Positions 11,971-23,889 of a stretch of 64,000 nucleotides of DNA are shown here, piece by piece. The stretch is from positions 25,978,001-26,042,000 of the forward strand of contig NC_065877.1 of the NCBI RefSeq assembly GCF_933775445.1. The letters run 5' to 3'. Under the pieces are notes generated by a model. That model was given only the letters and a program-made list of their open reading frames with translations. It made no database searches and was not told where the DNA came from. A program made the translations under genes and the position numbers. Position 1 is the stretch's first letter. Every line of letters begins with the position of its first letter. The DNA comes from Argentina anserina. Taxonomy: Eukaryota > Streptophyta > Magnoliopsida > Rosales > Rosaceae.

Positions 11971-14011
11971 GAATGCTTACAATATGGTGCTGCACAAATT
12001 TGGAGAGAAACTGTACTCTGGTCTCGTTAGAACCATGACTTATCATCTGACAGAAAAATCCAAATCGATTGAAGCTGCTCAGGGAGAGCTGTTTCTGGAA
12101 GAGCTGAACAGAAAATGGGCAGAGCATAACAAGGCATTGCAGATGATTCGAGACATATTGATGTACATGGACAGAACTTTTATCCCAAGCAGCCATAAAA
12201 CCCCTGTTCATGAGCTTGGTCTGAACCTTTGGAGGGATGTTGTTATTCACTCTAGCAAAACCCAGTCTAGGCTTTTGGACACTCTTCTTGAGCTAGTGCT
12301 TCGAGAAAGAAATGGTGATGTAATCAACAGAGGCTTGATGAGGAATGTTATAAAAATGTTGATGGATTTAGGTTCTTATGTTTACCAGGAGGACTTCGAG
12401 AAGCACTTTCTGGAGGTTTCAGCTGATTTTTACCGCTGTGAGTCTCAAGAGTTCATCGAGTCATGCGATTGTGGAAACTATCTAAAGAAGGCTGAAAGGC
12501 GCCTAAATGAGGAGATGGAGAGAGTGACCCATTACTTAGATGCTAGAAGTGAAGCTAAGATTACCAGTGTGGTGGAAAAGGAGATGATTGAGAGTCACAT
12601 GAATCGACTAGTTCATATGGAGAGCTCAGGTTTAGTTAATATGCTTGTAGATGACAAATATGAAGACTTGGGGAGAATGTATAACTTGTTTCGCAGAGTG
12701 CAGACTGGACTTGTAATTGTACGAGATGTCATGACTGCTTACATCCGAGATACTGGAAAGCACCTAGTTACTGACCCAGAAAGGTTGAGGGATCCTGTAG
12801 ACTTTGTCCAACGACTTCTTGATATGAAGGATAAGTATGACAAAATTATCAGTTTGGCATTCAACAATGACAAGACATTCCAGAATGCTTTAAACTCTTC
12901 CTTTGAATACTTCATAAATTTGAATGCCAGGTCCCCTGAATTCATATCACTCTTTGTGGATGACAAGCTCCGGAAAGGTCTGAGAGGGGTTAGCGAGGAG
13001 GATGTAGAGGTCGTACTTGACAAGGTCATGATGCTTTTCCGCTACCTTCAGGAGAAAGATGTGTTTGAAAAGTATTACAAGCAACACTTGGCAAAGAGGC
13101 TTCTTTCTGGTAAAACTGTTTCTGATGATGCAGAAAGAAGTCTGATTGTAAAGCTCAAAACTGAGTGTGGATATCAGTTTACTTCCAAGTTGGAGGGTAT
13201 GTTCACTGATATGAAGACCTCTCAGGATACAATGCATGGGTTCTACATAGCAGTTGGTCCTCAGTTAGGTGATAGCCCAACACTAACTGTCCAGGTCCTC
13301 ACCACAGGTTCATGGCCTACTCAGCCAAGTGTTGCATGCAACCTTCCATCTGAAATTTTGTGGGTCTGTGATAAGTTCAAGAGTTATTATCTTGGGACCC
13401 ATACTGGGCGGAGATTGTCCTGGCAAACTAACATGGGAACAGCTGATTTGAAAACAACTTTTGGAAAGGGCCAGAAACATGAGCTGAATGTTTCGACATA
13501 TCAGATGTGTGTGCTGATGCTATTCAACAATGCTGACCGGTTGACGTACAAGGATATCGAACAGGCTACTGAGATCCCAGCCACTGATCTGAAGAGGTGC
13601 CTTCAGTCTCTGGCCTGTGTTAAGGGGAAAAATGTTCTTCGGAAGGAGCCAATGAGCAAGGACATAGTTGAGGATGATACCTTCTTCTTCAATGACAAGT
13701 TCACGAGCAAGTTTTTCAAAGTAAAGATTGGCACTGTGGTTGCACAAAGGGAGTCTGAACCAGAAAACCTAGAAACCCGGCAGAGAGTGGAGGAAGACAG
13801 AAAGCCACAGATTGAGGCAGCGATCGTGAGGATCATGAAGGCAAGGCGGGTGCTGGATCACAATAACATAGTTGCTGAGGTCACGAAGCAGCTGCAGGCG
13901 CGTTTCTTGCCCAACCCTGTAGTTATAAAGAAGCGTATCGAATCCCTCATTGAGCGGGAGTTTTTGGAAAGGGATAAAACAGATAGAAAATTGTACAGGT
14001 ACCTTGCTTGA
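11971..14011 (+). CDS. CUL3: Cullin-3 (CUL3), main exon; N-terminal exon not in window
   Basis: CUL3 is the scaffold of BTB-type ubiquitin ligases: the N-terminal cullin repeats bind BTB adaptors and the C-terminal cullin-homology domain binds RBX1. The exon begins after TTTCAG at 11970 within a split Arg codon (..R-NAYNMVLHKFGE) and stays open to TGA at 14009-14011. The C-terminal signature IVRIMKARRVLDHNN contains the neddylation Lys, and the protein ends YRYLA as cullins do. The conserved cores VDDKLRKGL, KRLLSGKTVSDDAERS and TECGYQFTSKLEGMF are intact. Plant CUL3 genes carry about 57 more N-terminal residues on exon 1, which I cannot find in the 11.9 kb upstream. The Met at 11984 is an internal conserved residue, not a natural start. 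Either a very large first intron holds the transposons upstream, or this is a 5'-truncated copy. Confidence 0.93.
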
Positions 14012-14523
14012 AGAAGGATATACGGTTGGTTTAATTTGTTTGTAGAAGCCATGGCCTGTATAATTTATCCTACATTTGGCTAGTTGGAATATTGTTCTTG
14101 GATTATTACGGGCTCTGGATGGGTTCCAATGAAAGTTTAATGCAATTCCCTTTTGTTGAATGCCAACAGTTGGAAGACTTTTATCATATTCGTTAAATTT
14201 GTGATTGTATTCCGTGGTAACTTTGGCCATAGTTCTCTGATGATCAATTTAGCATTGCTGTTCTGAAGTCTGAGCTGTGCGCGGTATTATTGATTGCTGG
14301 CTGGTGATAACCAACAGAGTCTCTTTTTCCTTGATGAATCAGAACAATTTGGGTTATTACAAGGCCAGGGAAGAAATCAATTCAGATAATCCCGATAATT
14401 TCAGCAAAGAAAGCATACTGATCGGGAAAGGCATAGAAGCCTCAGTAAGTAAATTGACACCAGAGAGACTACCGACACGCTGGGAGTAGCAACAATAATT
14501 CATAAGCTCTTCTGGGAATGAAC
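14012..14523 (+). other. CUL3 3' flank, no further gene
   Basis: This holds the presumed 3' UTR and downstream region of CUL3. A short ORF at 14277-14489 has no recognisable relatives. Confidence 0.5.
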
Positions 14524-15155
14524 TTTAGAGGTCGGAGATGAGATGTTGGAGAAAACCAAACAAATTGAAGTCGTTATGTTATGAATTTATTTGGTATCCT
14601 CCAACTCTCACATACGACTTTTAAATGAAGAAAGCTACATGAAGTTTCACTTTAGAATTTAGATGCCGGAGATAAGATATTAGAGGAAATTAAACAAATA
14701 CTATCTCTATGAGATTTTAATTTGCTTAATTTCCTCGAATTCTCATATCCAACATCTAAACATTGGATATTAACCAAACAAGAGGTACAATTTAGATGCC
14801 GCAAATGAGACATTGGAGGAAACTAAACAAACAAGGAACTTCCGAAGAGATTAATTGTTTAGTCTCTTCCAATTCTCATATTTGACACCTAAACAAACAA
14901 ATGACTATGAATATTACTTTAGATGCCGGAAATGGGATTTGAAGAAAACTAAACAAATTATAAACTTCCTCGTCAAAATCAATTTGTTTAGTCCCCTCCA
15001 ATTCTCACATACAGCATTCAAAAGAGAACTACGGATGCAAAGAGGAGGTGTTAGATAAGATGTTGGAGGAAACCGAAGCATACTAGGGGTAGATCGATAA
15101 AAGGTTTCTCTCTCTGGCCTGGAATTTAATAAGCTCCTTTCAACTCTTATCTACA
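14524..15155. repeat. Tandem array of five MITE-like hairpin units
   Basis: Five units each consist of a left arm like TTTAGATGCCGGAGATGAGA followed by its approximate reverse complement. Approximate units are 14524-14635, 14658-14760, 14791-14893, 14918-15023 and 15052-15155. Every arm contains variants of GAGGAAACTAAACAAA or its complement TTTGTTTAGTCTCCTCC. Unit length is about 100-110 bp and period about 130 bp. The units have diverged from each other, so this is not a recent amplification. A transcript through the array would form a string of hairpins. Confidence 0.8.
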
Positions 15156-16016
15156 GGTTCACTCGGTTCGATTCTATAAGCTTAATGGGAGCTGTTGAAG
15201 ACTGAAGAGCAATATGCGTGTCTATTTGTAAGGATGCTCGAAAGGGAACAACTCATTCATGCATATCTTGGTTCCTGAGAGCAAAATTTGCATGCCATTG
15301 ACTAGGAGGACATGAATACTGGGAAGAACTAATAAAATACGGACCAAGGTACATGGGACCTTCAAAGAGTATGAGTGAAACAACTTTAAAGACTAAACAC
15401 ATGATGTAAATTACATTTTACCTCTCAATAAGCCTCTAAGTTGTGGAGAAGACTATTAGCTTGTTAGGGATGATCTTAACAAGTGCCGGAGATTATAAGT
15501 TAGATGGACTTCTCCATATATAGCAGCGAATTTTGATTTTTTTTTTTGAAACTATCTATTTATAGATCGACATTAATTTTTAAATTCTGATTTTTTTTAA
15601 AAAGAAACAAAAAACTTATATGTATAATATCTATTTTCTAAACAACAACTATGTACGCAAAATACATCTTTACACAAATCAAGGTGCTAACTTAAAATAT
15701 GAAATAACAAAATGGACATCAAATCACTGTGATTGCACCAAATATAGTTTACCTTCATCTTTAGGACAGTGAAATACACTTCAGTGACTTCACTCACAAA
15801 TATGAGAGAGTTCTAAGAACACTGATGAAAATTAGATGACCCAAATTTTAACCCGTCACTGAATGCCAATCACCTCGGTAAGCCAGTAAAAAAAATTCAT
15901 TTAGAACCAGTCTGACGTGTGCCCTAACTTCTAAAGTCTCCACAACTTCAACTAACCAAGACCGTCAAAACCCTCCCACTCTCTTCTCCGCCCAAAAATC
16001 TCAAAAACCCAAAACC
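15156..16016. other. AT-rich intergenic DNA
   Basis: No gene seen. A poly-T stretch lies at 15537-15547. Immediately before 16017 the sequence becomes C-rich (CTCCCACTCTCTTCTCCGCCC), like a plant 5' UTR, which fits the promoter side of the ancestral THADA gene. Confidence 0.5.
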
Positions 16017-19000
16017 ATGTCCTCCAAATGGCCCGCCATCCAGCACCGCCACAAGTACACCTACAACACCGTCGTCTTTCCCGCCTCCTTCACCGACTCC
16101 CTTACGTCACTCCCCCCTCAATTCTCCGCCTCCAAATTCTTCTCCCAATTGACCTCCCTCGTCTCCCTCAACTCCACCTACGCCCAGCTCCACCACACCA
16201 AAACCCTCTCCTCCTCCTTCGCCGACGAATCCCTAGTCTCCCAAGCCGCGCCGTTCTACCTCGAGCTTCTCTTCCTCGAGAACTCCCTCCCTCTCCACAA
16301 GACCCTAGTCGCGGCGCTTGCCAAGGCCCGGAGCTTCCAGTCGCTGATCGGAGAATGCTTCCGGCGCCTCTGCGAGGACTAAGGCGGCGGCGGGAAGGGG
16401 AGGCGGTTCTGCGTCTCGAGGGCGGCGCTGTCGGTGATGGGGATGCCGAAGCTGGGGTTTCTGGTGGATGATGATGTCTGTTGTGCTGTCACGTCATTTT
16501 TGAAGTGTTTCCTTGAGCACTTGCGTGACGAGTGTTGGAGCAGCAATGGTATTGAAGGCGGTTACGCAGTTTATAGATACTCTTTTCTTGAATCCCATGA
16601 CGGCTAGTTTGCCTTCCCAGTTAGAACTCATGTTATTAAAGGAAGCAGTCCCACTGAACATGAGGTGTTGCTCTACAGGTTTTCAAATGAAATGGAGTAG
16701 CTTGTTTAGAAAGTTCTTTTCTCGGGTCAGAACAGCCTTGGAGAGACAATTCAAACAGGGAAGCTGGCAACCCATTTTAGATAACAACAATGGAAAACAT
16801 CTTTCAAATGGAAATGAGAGCACTGAAGCTAACAGAGCAAGTGATCTTTTCCATTTCATGAGATGGTTAAGCTCATTTCTATTTTTCTCATGCTATCCAT
16901 CGGCCCCTTATCAGAGAAAAATGATGGCCACACAGCTCATTCTGATAATGCTTAATGTTTGGTCCATTGTTCCTGCTACTGAAGAAAAAAATGGCTCTGT
17001 ATTTTTAGAAGGCTGTCTCCATCCTTATAATAAAGGAACCACATCACCTGCTTCAACGTTGTTGTTAGTTGGATCAATAATTGATAGTTGGGACAGGCTA
17101 AGAGATAGTTTCTTTCGGATACTGTTACACTTTCCAAATCCACTTCCTGGAATTTCAGATGAATATATGGTCCAGATTGTGGTATCTTGGGCTAAGAGAT
17201 TAGTTTGCAGTCCAGGTGTGAGAGAAAGTGATGCTGGAGCTCTGGTGTTAAGGCTAATTTTAAGTAAGTATGTCTTACAGCTAGGATGGACTGTTCAAGC
17301 TTCAGTTAGTGTAGTTTGCGTTCGATCAAATTCTGGATTGGAAAACAGAGATGGTCAGGCTTATAATTCTCGGCAACCTGTGATTGAGTATATTAGATCG
17401 CTGATTGATTGGTTAGATGTTTCCATAGAGGTAGGGGAAAGGGATCTTTCAGAAGCATGCAAAAGCAGCTTTGTACATGGAGTTCTACTCACACTACGAT
17501 ATACTTTTGAGGAGTTAGACTTCAGGTCTGATGGAGTACTGTCTAATATTTCAGAGATGAGGCATCTATTAGAGAAACTTTTGGAGCTTGTGATGCGAAT
17601 AACTTCTCTGGCACTTTGGGTGGTTTCTGCAGATGCTTTGCATTTGCCTGAAGACATGGATGATATGGTTGATGATGGAGCTTTCTTGTCTGAGGTTCCA
17701 GAAGTGGTGGAAGCGAAATCATGTCAGTTGGAGCATAACGACAATAACTCCACACTTTTGCAGGATAATAGGCGATCAGAACAAACTGTAATGGTTGGTT
17801 GCTGGCTTGCGATGAAAGAGGTATTTGCAAATTTCTTTTGTACTCTTTTCTTTGCATTAATACTTGTACCTAAGATATCTTTATGGGATAAGCTATAGAG
17901 AGTGCATACAACTCTTTATGGGATCTTTAGTTGACCAATATCCATAGAGTTGTAAACCAATAGAAAGTGCATAAAACTCTTTTACTATTAAATGAGTGTT
18001 CCATAGGATAGTATATTGTAGCATTCAGTATGGCAATACCTTTACTTCATTACACTAAAAGTTAATTATGCAAAAATTTCAGGTGAGTCTTCTTTTGGGA
18101 ACTACTGTTAGGAAGGTTCCTTTACCAAGTAACCCTTCCTCAGAACCATTACGTGTAGAAGGCACCTCTTGTGCTTCTGGAGTTCCATTTATGATGGTCT
18201 CGGATGCAATGCTTGATTTGAAACAACTTGAAACAATTGGGAATCACTTTTTAGAAGTCCTCCTTAAAATGAAGCATAATGGTGCGATTGATAAAACAAG
18301 GGCTGGATTTACAGCTCTTTGCAACCGTTTACTTTGCTCAAACGATCCTAGGTATGCTTCTGTTTCATTTGTGCTTCTTCAACTATGTACATTCTAATAT
18401 TGAATTCCATCTTATAGATGATGTCTTCAACACAATTTTATGGTAGAAGTATTCATATATCAAGTCCTCACCATTCAGAAGATTACTTGTCCAATCCTTA
18501 TAGCCAGGAGATTTTTATTTCATTTTGTCTAATAAGAATTTTACAGATGCAAATTCCTTACTGCCTGATGCAAATGCCTGATGAACCCATCTTCTAATAT
18601 TTTTTATTCCAGGCTTTGTAAGTTAACAGAATCCTGGATGGAGCAACTTATGGAAAGAACTGTGGCCAAAGGTCAAGTAGTGGATGACTTGTTAAGGAGG
18701 AGTGCAGGTATTCCTGCAGCATTTACAGCTTTATTCCTCTCGGAGCCTGAAGGTGCACCTAAGAAACTTCTCCCCCGGGCCTTGCGGTGGCTAATAGATG
18801 TTGCTAAAGAGTCCTTCCTGGACCAATTTGAGAGCAACAGTGACATGCATAAATTTACTCCAGCAAAGTCCGACAATAATTTTGATTCTGCACTGCTATC
18901 AGAGAGAAATATAAGTGTGTCAAAAATACGGGATGAGGGTGTCATTCCTACCGTTCATGCATTCAATGTCCTTAGAGCTGCTTTCAATGACACCAACCTG

Positions 19001-19194
19001 GCTACTGATACATCAGGGTTTTCTGCTGAGGCTATGATTATTTCGATTCGTTCCTTCTCTTCTCCCTACTGGGAGGTTCGGAACAGTGCTTGTCAGGCAT
19101 ACGCTGCTTTTGTTCGTCGCATGATTGGATTCCTTAATGTCCAGAAACGGGAGTCGCAAAGGCGTGCACTAACTGGGGTCGAATTTTTTCATAG
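16017..19194 (+). pseudogene. THADA: Degenerate, internally deleted THADA/Trm732-like gene
   Basis: THADA/Trm732 proteins are large armadillo-type proteins (about 2,200 aa in plants); yeast Trm732 helps Trm7 methylate tRNA position 32. Three exons are visible: 16017-17820, 18083-18351 and 18613-19194, with good GT-AG sites. The N-terminus (MSSKWPAIQHRHKYTY) is typical. A TAA at 16380-16382 interrupts the frame. At about 16460 the text jumps from KLGFLV to DDDVCCAV, and at about 16580 from GGYAVYR to LFLNPMTASLP with a frame change; in the homologues I remember, hundreds of residues lie between each pair. From about 16580 the frame is open through exon 3, including the DUF2428 part (AFNVLRAAFNDTNLATDTSGFSAEA, split here as AFNVLRAAFN-DTNLATDTSG). 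The expected downstream exons after GVEFFHR are absent. I conclude it is a pseudogene or partial duplicate. Confidence 0.88.
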
Positions 19195-20678
19195 GTATGC
19201 ATTCTATAATTCCCCTCCCCTCAGTTGGTTAATGCTGTTCACATTCTTGAATTTTATTATATTAGAAGTATAATTATCCAGGAAAGTATAAAATTTGTCA
19301 TAATTGAGCTGGAAGTTTAATTTGACATCACAAGTTTAATTTGAGCAAACACGATAATAATTCGGCCTTTTTCCATTTAAAAAGATGCACGATTTGCAAG
19401 TTCCACTTTGTTTGTGGGCAGGTTTTGATATGACTGATTATGATTCGTAACACGAGTTGAACTTTTCAGCAAGTCTTTTAGAATTAATAGATTTGAATTA
19501 GATTTCATATGAATATGAAAATATTAGAGGAAATTAACTAAGTCATAAGGCTGGGTTATGACACGTGATCAGTTGACCCATAATATCATAATTATCAATT
19601 GCCACAAACACCCCAATTTTATTAGAACTTACAATATTTTCAAACAAAAGTTACGCAGTCACTGGTCAAACAACATTTCATCTTTGGTTCGATATCATAG
19701 GGTATTGCTGGGCAGATTTCAAAGCTACCATTATCATGACCGAATGTAAAAAAATCACATGATAAATGAAATTGTTTTTTTATATTACAATTCAAGTAGA
19801 AAATTGGTGTGAGAAGAAATACATGCATTTGAAATATGTAGTCGACTAGTCGCTAGCTGATTCAAGTTGATATGTTATTTCAAAACCTAACGTAAATTTT
19901 AGAAATAATAGAAGATAACATTGTAGTTAGTGCTTTCATAAACATACATGTATTTTTATAGGATTTTCCCTCAATCTATACTATTAATAACCCAAATAAG
20001 TGTTTGCGAAATTATATTAACACATTTTCACCATATATTATTTGCAAATAACTTCATCAAGAACAAAAATGTAAAAACTAAAATCAGAATCAGAAAAAAT
20101 TACCGATAACTTCTCCCTATAACTCTATACTTCATTTGCTCACACACGTAGTGGGCGGTGATCGCTGGTTTCTTCATAATACAAATTGTGTAGGGTTGGT
20201 TTCTAATGTATTCTTTTACAAATAAAAGAAAATCTAGCGTACATAACCCTGCAATTAACAATAATCAAAAGTGGGGTCGATCAGCTTAAGTAGATAGTTA
20301 CTTTTTTAATCACAATAATTGTCTCCCTATGGCTCTTGTTTAATTACAAGAAATGAATTCAACTGGAAATTGTCTGTTCTTCTTGGAAAATAAAAATGCT
20401 GGAGCCATCTTCTACGAGCATACATATGATCAGAAGAGAGGCACAGTTGATGTGACAAAACTGTCAAGAACTTACGACTTAACATTCAACTGATTAAATC
20501 GATCACGTACATAATATGAGATCCCTCTTCGTCAATTGCAAAAAAATGGCAGTCAATAGTCATTGACGATCGACTTCATCATTGTGTGATCCTAATCAAA
20601 TATTTAATAAGCATGTACAGCAAGATTAATATAGCTAATCTATAGTTAATTCATAATAGGGATTAGGTGAAAATGCAT
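19195..20678. other. Non-coding DNA after the truncated THADA copy
   Basis: The exon 3 donor at 19195 (GTATGC) leads into AT-rich sequence with no further THADA exons. No transposon end marks the truncation point. Short ORFs here are unremarkable. Confidence 0.55.
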
Positions 20679-20930
20679 GGAAGTAAATTTACCGACCACC
20701 ACTTATATGTCCACACATGCCCACTTACCTAGATGAAAGTCACTTGTTTTTTTTACTTATTATAGTTAACTCTTACATTTCTTAAATTAATTATTGATTT
20801 ATTGTTATCATGTGTTATTAATTTATATAGATAATCATGGTTATATCATAATTAATTTAGAACACATGACTTTCATCTAAGTATGTGGGCATGAGAGTGG
20901 TAAAACAAGTGGTCGGAAAATTTGCTTCGG
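20679..20930. mobile_element. 252-bp MULE-type MITE with 9-bp target duplication
   Basis: The ends are inverted repeats: left GGAAGTAAATTTACCGACCAC, right (reverse complement) CCGAAGCAAATTTTCCGACCAC. The similarity continues inward over about 70 bp, including GATGAAAGTCA and GCCCAC(T/A)TAC. The 9-mer AAAATGCAT is present on both sides (20670-20678 and 20931-20939) without mismatch. A 9-bp duplication with long inverted repeats is the hallmark of Mutator-like MITEs. No coding capacity. Confidence 0.88.
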
Positions 20931-21178
20931 AAAATGCATATGCATGTACGTTTGCACGCATGCATGGACCTGGTTAATTAAGGCCTCTCAATTAAGAGAA
21001 ATTAATTGAGATCGAAGATACAAATCGCTTAAGAGTTAAGACTATATATACTACACTCACAAATCTTGTATATTATGTCCTGTGGATACAATTTTGTGAA
21101 TAAGATCGAGAATTCTATTAGACTATATATAATCAAACTCGATCTCCCGTGATTGATGATTAAATGAATGATCATGCT

Positions 21179-22117
21179 TGTTGGAAAAATAGTTAATAAA
21201 CCATTTTAAAACCAAATTTTAATTAATTAATTTAATTAAGTTAAACTTATAATTAATCAAATATGAACATAGATTTGAGTTCTCCATAATGAGGGCTACA
21301 AGATCATATGTTTGTTTGTGTAATTTGGTTTGTGGGTGAATAAGAAATTGTCACTCAAAGATGGCTACTTAGAATGAGGGAAATGTGTTTGTCCCACATT
21401 GGAAAAAAGAAATGTTGAAAAGACTTTATATAGAATCAATTATGTATGGATTGTAAAGTGTATAAGCCCTTTTATACCCTCTCGCGCACGCGCAGGGGGG
21501 GTGCAAATCTCAGGTCACAAGGGAAACTCGTGTATGTCCATGCGACCTGCATTTCCGAAAATTCGGTTCTGACATTTCAAATTCTTCTTTTGTACAACTG
21601 TGTGTTATGGAGAATTATAACAGAATTGAAATCAGTGCTTGTAACATATGTAACTCATATATGTTATGATCTTTTGATTTCTATAACAACCATCTTATTC
21701 ATTGTTGATTGCAAATCCTCACTGTATAAATAGCCACCATCATTTCATTGTAAGATCATCCAATTCGACCACTCCTCTCAAAGTTCTTAGCAATTCTCTG
21801 GTGATAGAAAGAGGTATCATTCGAGTTCGTTGAGAATTCTAGTTAGTTGTTTAACTTCCTAGAATTATTTAGTCGTTATATCCTGGGAGACAAGCGCCAA
21901 GCATCCTTGCACCGGTAGAGGAGGCGTAAACGTCTTAAGGACAGTGTGGTATCACACACGTCTCGACTAGTTCTTCCATTACCAATCGTTCGGTATTTTG
22001 GTTGAATTTCTTTTCGTGTCCTTCGTTATTAAAGTTACATGCTTAGTTTCTGTTTTATAATTATTTATAATTCAGTTTATTAAATTATATATGCAATATA
22101 TCACTGTTTATCTAACA
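21179..22117 (+). mobile_element. Solo LTR (939 bp), perfect 5-bp target duplication
   Basis: The sequence starts TGTTGGAAAA and ends TATCTAACA, the TG...CA ends of an LTR. ATGCT flanks both sides exactly (21174-21178 and 22118-22122). Inside are a promoter-like region (GTCCCACATTGG, then TTTATATAG near 21425) and the CT/GC-rich downstream part typical of copia LTRs. There is no internal region, primer site or second LTR, so it is a solo LTR left by recombination between two LTRs. The ORF at 21446-21733 lies inside and is probably not a gene. Confidence 0.9.
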
Positions 22118-22122
22118 ATGCT

Positions 22123-22860
22123 CACTAACTCAATAATCCCTTGTGAAAATACTAGATGGAACAAATTAAAAATAAGCAGTGGAATAATACGAATAATTTT
22201 ACTTTATTATTGAATAAAATATTTAAAAAAATCGACAACGAATGTTCAAAGATAACATATTCTTAAAAATAAAATTACTTCATACTTAAAAAACACAGTC
22301 AAGTGTAATACAAAACCACGGAAATTTTAGTTATCACGAAATACGTTAACACCATGAAGGTCGTTGAAGGCACAAAAGTCTTGAGCCACGAAGGTCTCTT
22401 AAAGCCACGAAGGTCTTGAGCCACAAAGGACTTGAATGTCACGGAGGTCACTCAATAGAGCCACAAAGGTCTCTTACCACACACAACTAATCTCGCCTAT
22501 CACTCAGACTAAGCTCGACCACATACACTTACGAATTTGTTTTCTTTTCTCTATGTGTCTATGATCGATGCCAACACCCTAGCACGGTCCCTATCTTATA
22601 TAACCGATCTCTCCTCTAATCTCTCGATAAGGATTACAATAACTCACCTAACAACCTTTCTAAATCTAGTTTATATAGAAAATAAATTTTTCTTATTTGA
22701 AAATCAATCTCAAATAAATAGGGAATGAAAGACCTCACCTGTATCTCTTTTCAGCGTAACCATCACTCCCTTTCTATAACAAATATTAACCAAAACAATT
22801 CACTATTTATTACTTAATAAATATGAAAATATATTTGAAAATACTCATATAATAAAATAA
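22123..22860. other. Non-coding DNA with a degenerate short tandem repeat
   Basis: At about 22349-22465 a 20-30-bp word (GCCACGAAGGTCTTGA and variants) recurs about six times with drift. The rest is AT-rich. It may be the relic of another transposon, but I cannot name one. Confidence 0.5.
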
Positions 22861-23889
22861 AGGCATAAATGCCTATTTGCACCCCAAATTTAGCCGAAAT
22901 TGTCAATTTGCACCCCGAACTTGCATTTGAGTCAATTTACCTCCTAAACTTGGTAAAAATTGCCGATTTGCACCCCATCCGTTAAATTTAACTGTTTCTA
23001 TCCAATTTTGCGTCACATGTCATGCATTTAAGGGGTAGTATTGTCATTATATATTTATATTTTTCTTAAAAATAAATAAAAATATTCTTTAAAATGAGGA
23101 TTATTTTGTTAATCAAATTATTTATTTATATCTTTTTTTCTACGTACTTAACCCTACTTTGAATTATATATTCAATATACCCACCCATTCAAATATAGTG
23201 TGTTGTGTATAAATATATTTTTATATGTACACATTGTTGGAGGATGAACAAAACGAGAATAATAACGACATAATAGAACAGAACGTAACCGTTTATTGAT
23301 TGATAATGAGGCCAATATATAGGCATTACATAACCACAATCCCGTAGGATTTGGAGTCCTAATCTATTACAGAGATGCGAATCTATCTCTAACATAAAAC
23401 CTAATAAGGCTAAGACACACACAATGGTATAATAGTAATTCTCTCGGAACACACATTTATTTTTAATTTTCAATGTATTTATTTATTTATATTTTTTTCT
23501 AATATCTTTTAACATACCATATCACATAAAATAATAAATATATAAATCAATAACATGTTTCGAAAAAACAAACATTGTAGCAAGTGTTCCTCTTAAGTAA
23601 TTTTATTAATTTATTTCATTATTCAATATGAATAAATATATAATGATAATACTACCCCTTAAATGCATGACATGTGACGCAAAATTAGATATAAACAGTT
23701 AAATTTAACGGATGGGGTGCAAATCGATAATTTTTACCAAGTTTATGAGGTAAATTGACTCAAATACAAGTTCGGGGTGTAAATCGGCAATTTTTACCAA
23801 GTTTAGGAGGTAAATTGACTCAAATGCAAGTTCGGGGTGCAAATTGACAATTTTAGCCAATTTTAGGGTGCAAATTGGCATTAATGCCT
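22861..23889. mobile_element. 1-kb element with long terminal inverted repeats
   Basis: The left end (AGGCATAAATGCCTATTTGC) and right end (reverse complement AGGCATTAATGCCAATTTGC) begin inverted repeats that extend about 190-240 bp. They include TTTAACGGATGGGGTGCAAA and ATGCATGACATGTGACGC. The right arm carries an internal duplication of the ACCAAGTTTA(G/T)GAGGTAAATTG unit. AAAATAA flanks both sides, but the DNA is low-complexity, so the duplication is weak evidence. No transposase. A solo LTR has inserted in its middle (23235-23451). Confidence 0.85.
23235..23451 (-). mobile_element. Solo LTR nested in the inverted-repeat element
   Basis: The sequence starts TGTTGGAGGATGAAC, ends CTCTCGGAACA, and is flanked on both sides by CACAT (23230-23234 and 23452-23456) without mismatch. 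It is clearly related to the two LTRs at 36948-37129 and 43267-43448, sharing GGAGTCCTAATCTATTAC, GGCTAAGACACACA and AATAGTAATTCTC. By that comparison its transcription direction is minus. There is no internal sequence. Confidence 0.9.

Noticed and set aside
11984..11986. ATG at 11984 as the true CUL3 start
   Set aside because: It codes for a Met inside the conserved NAYNMVLHKFGE stretch just after a splice acceptor; the true start should lie on an earlier exon.
16028..16471. 147-codon ORF overlapping the THADA first exon
   Set aside because: Wrong frame; the other frame shows the THADA N-terminus.
21446..21733. 95-codon ORF
   Set aside because: Lies wholly inside the solo LTR and resembles no protein.
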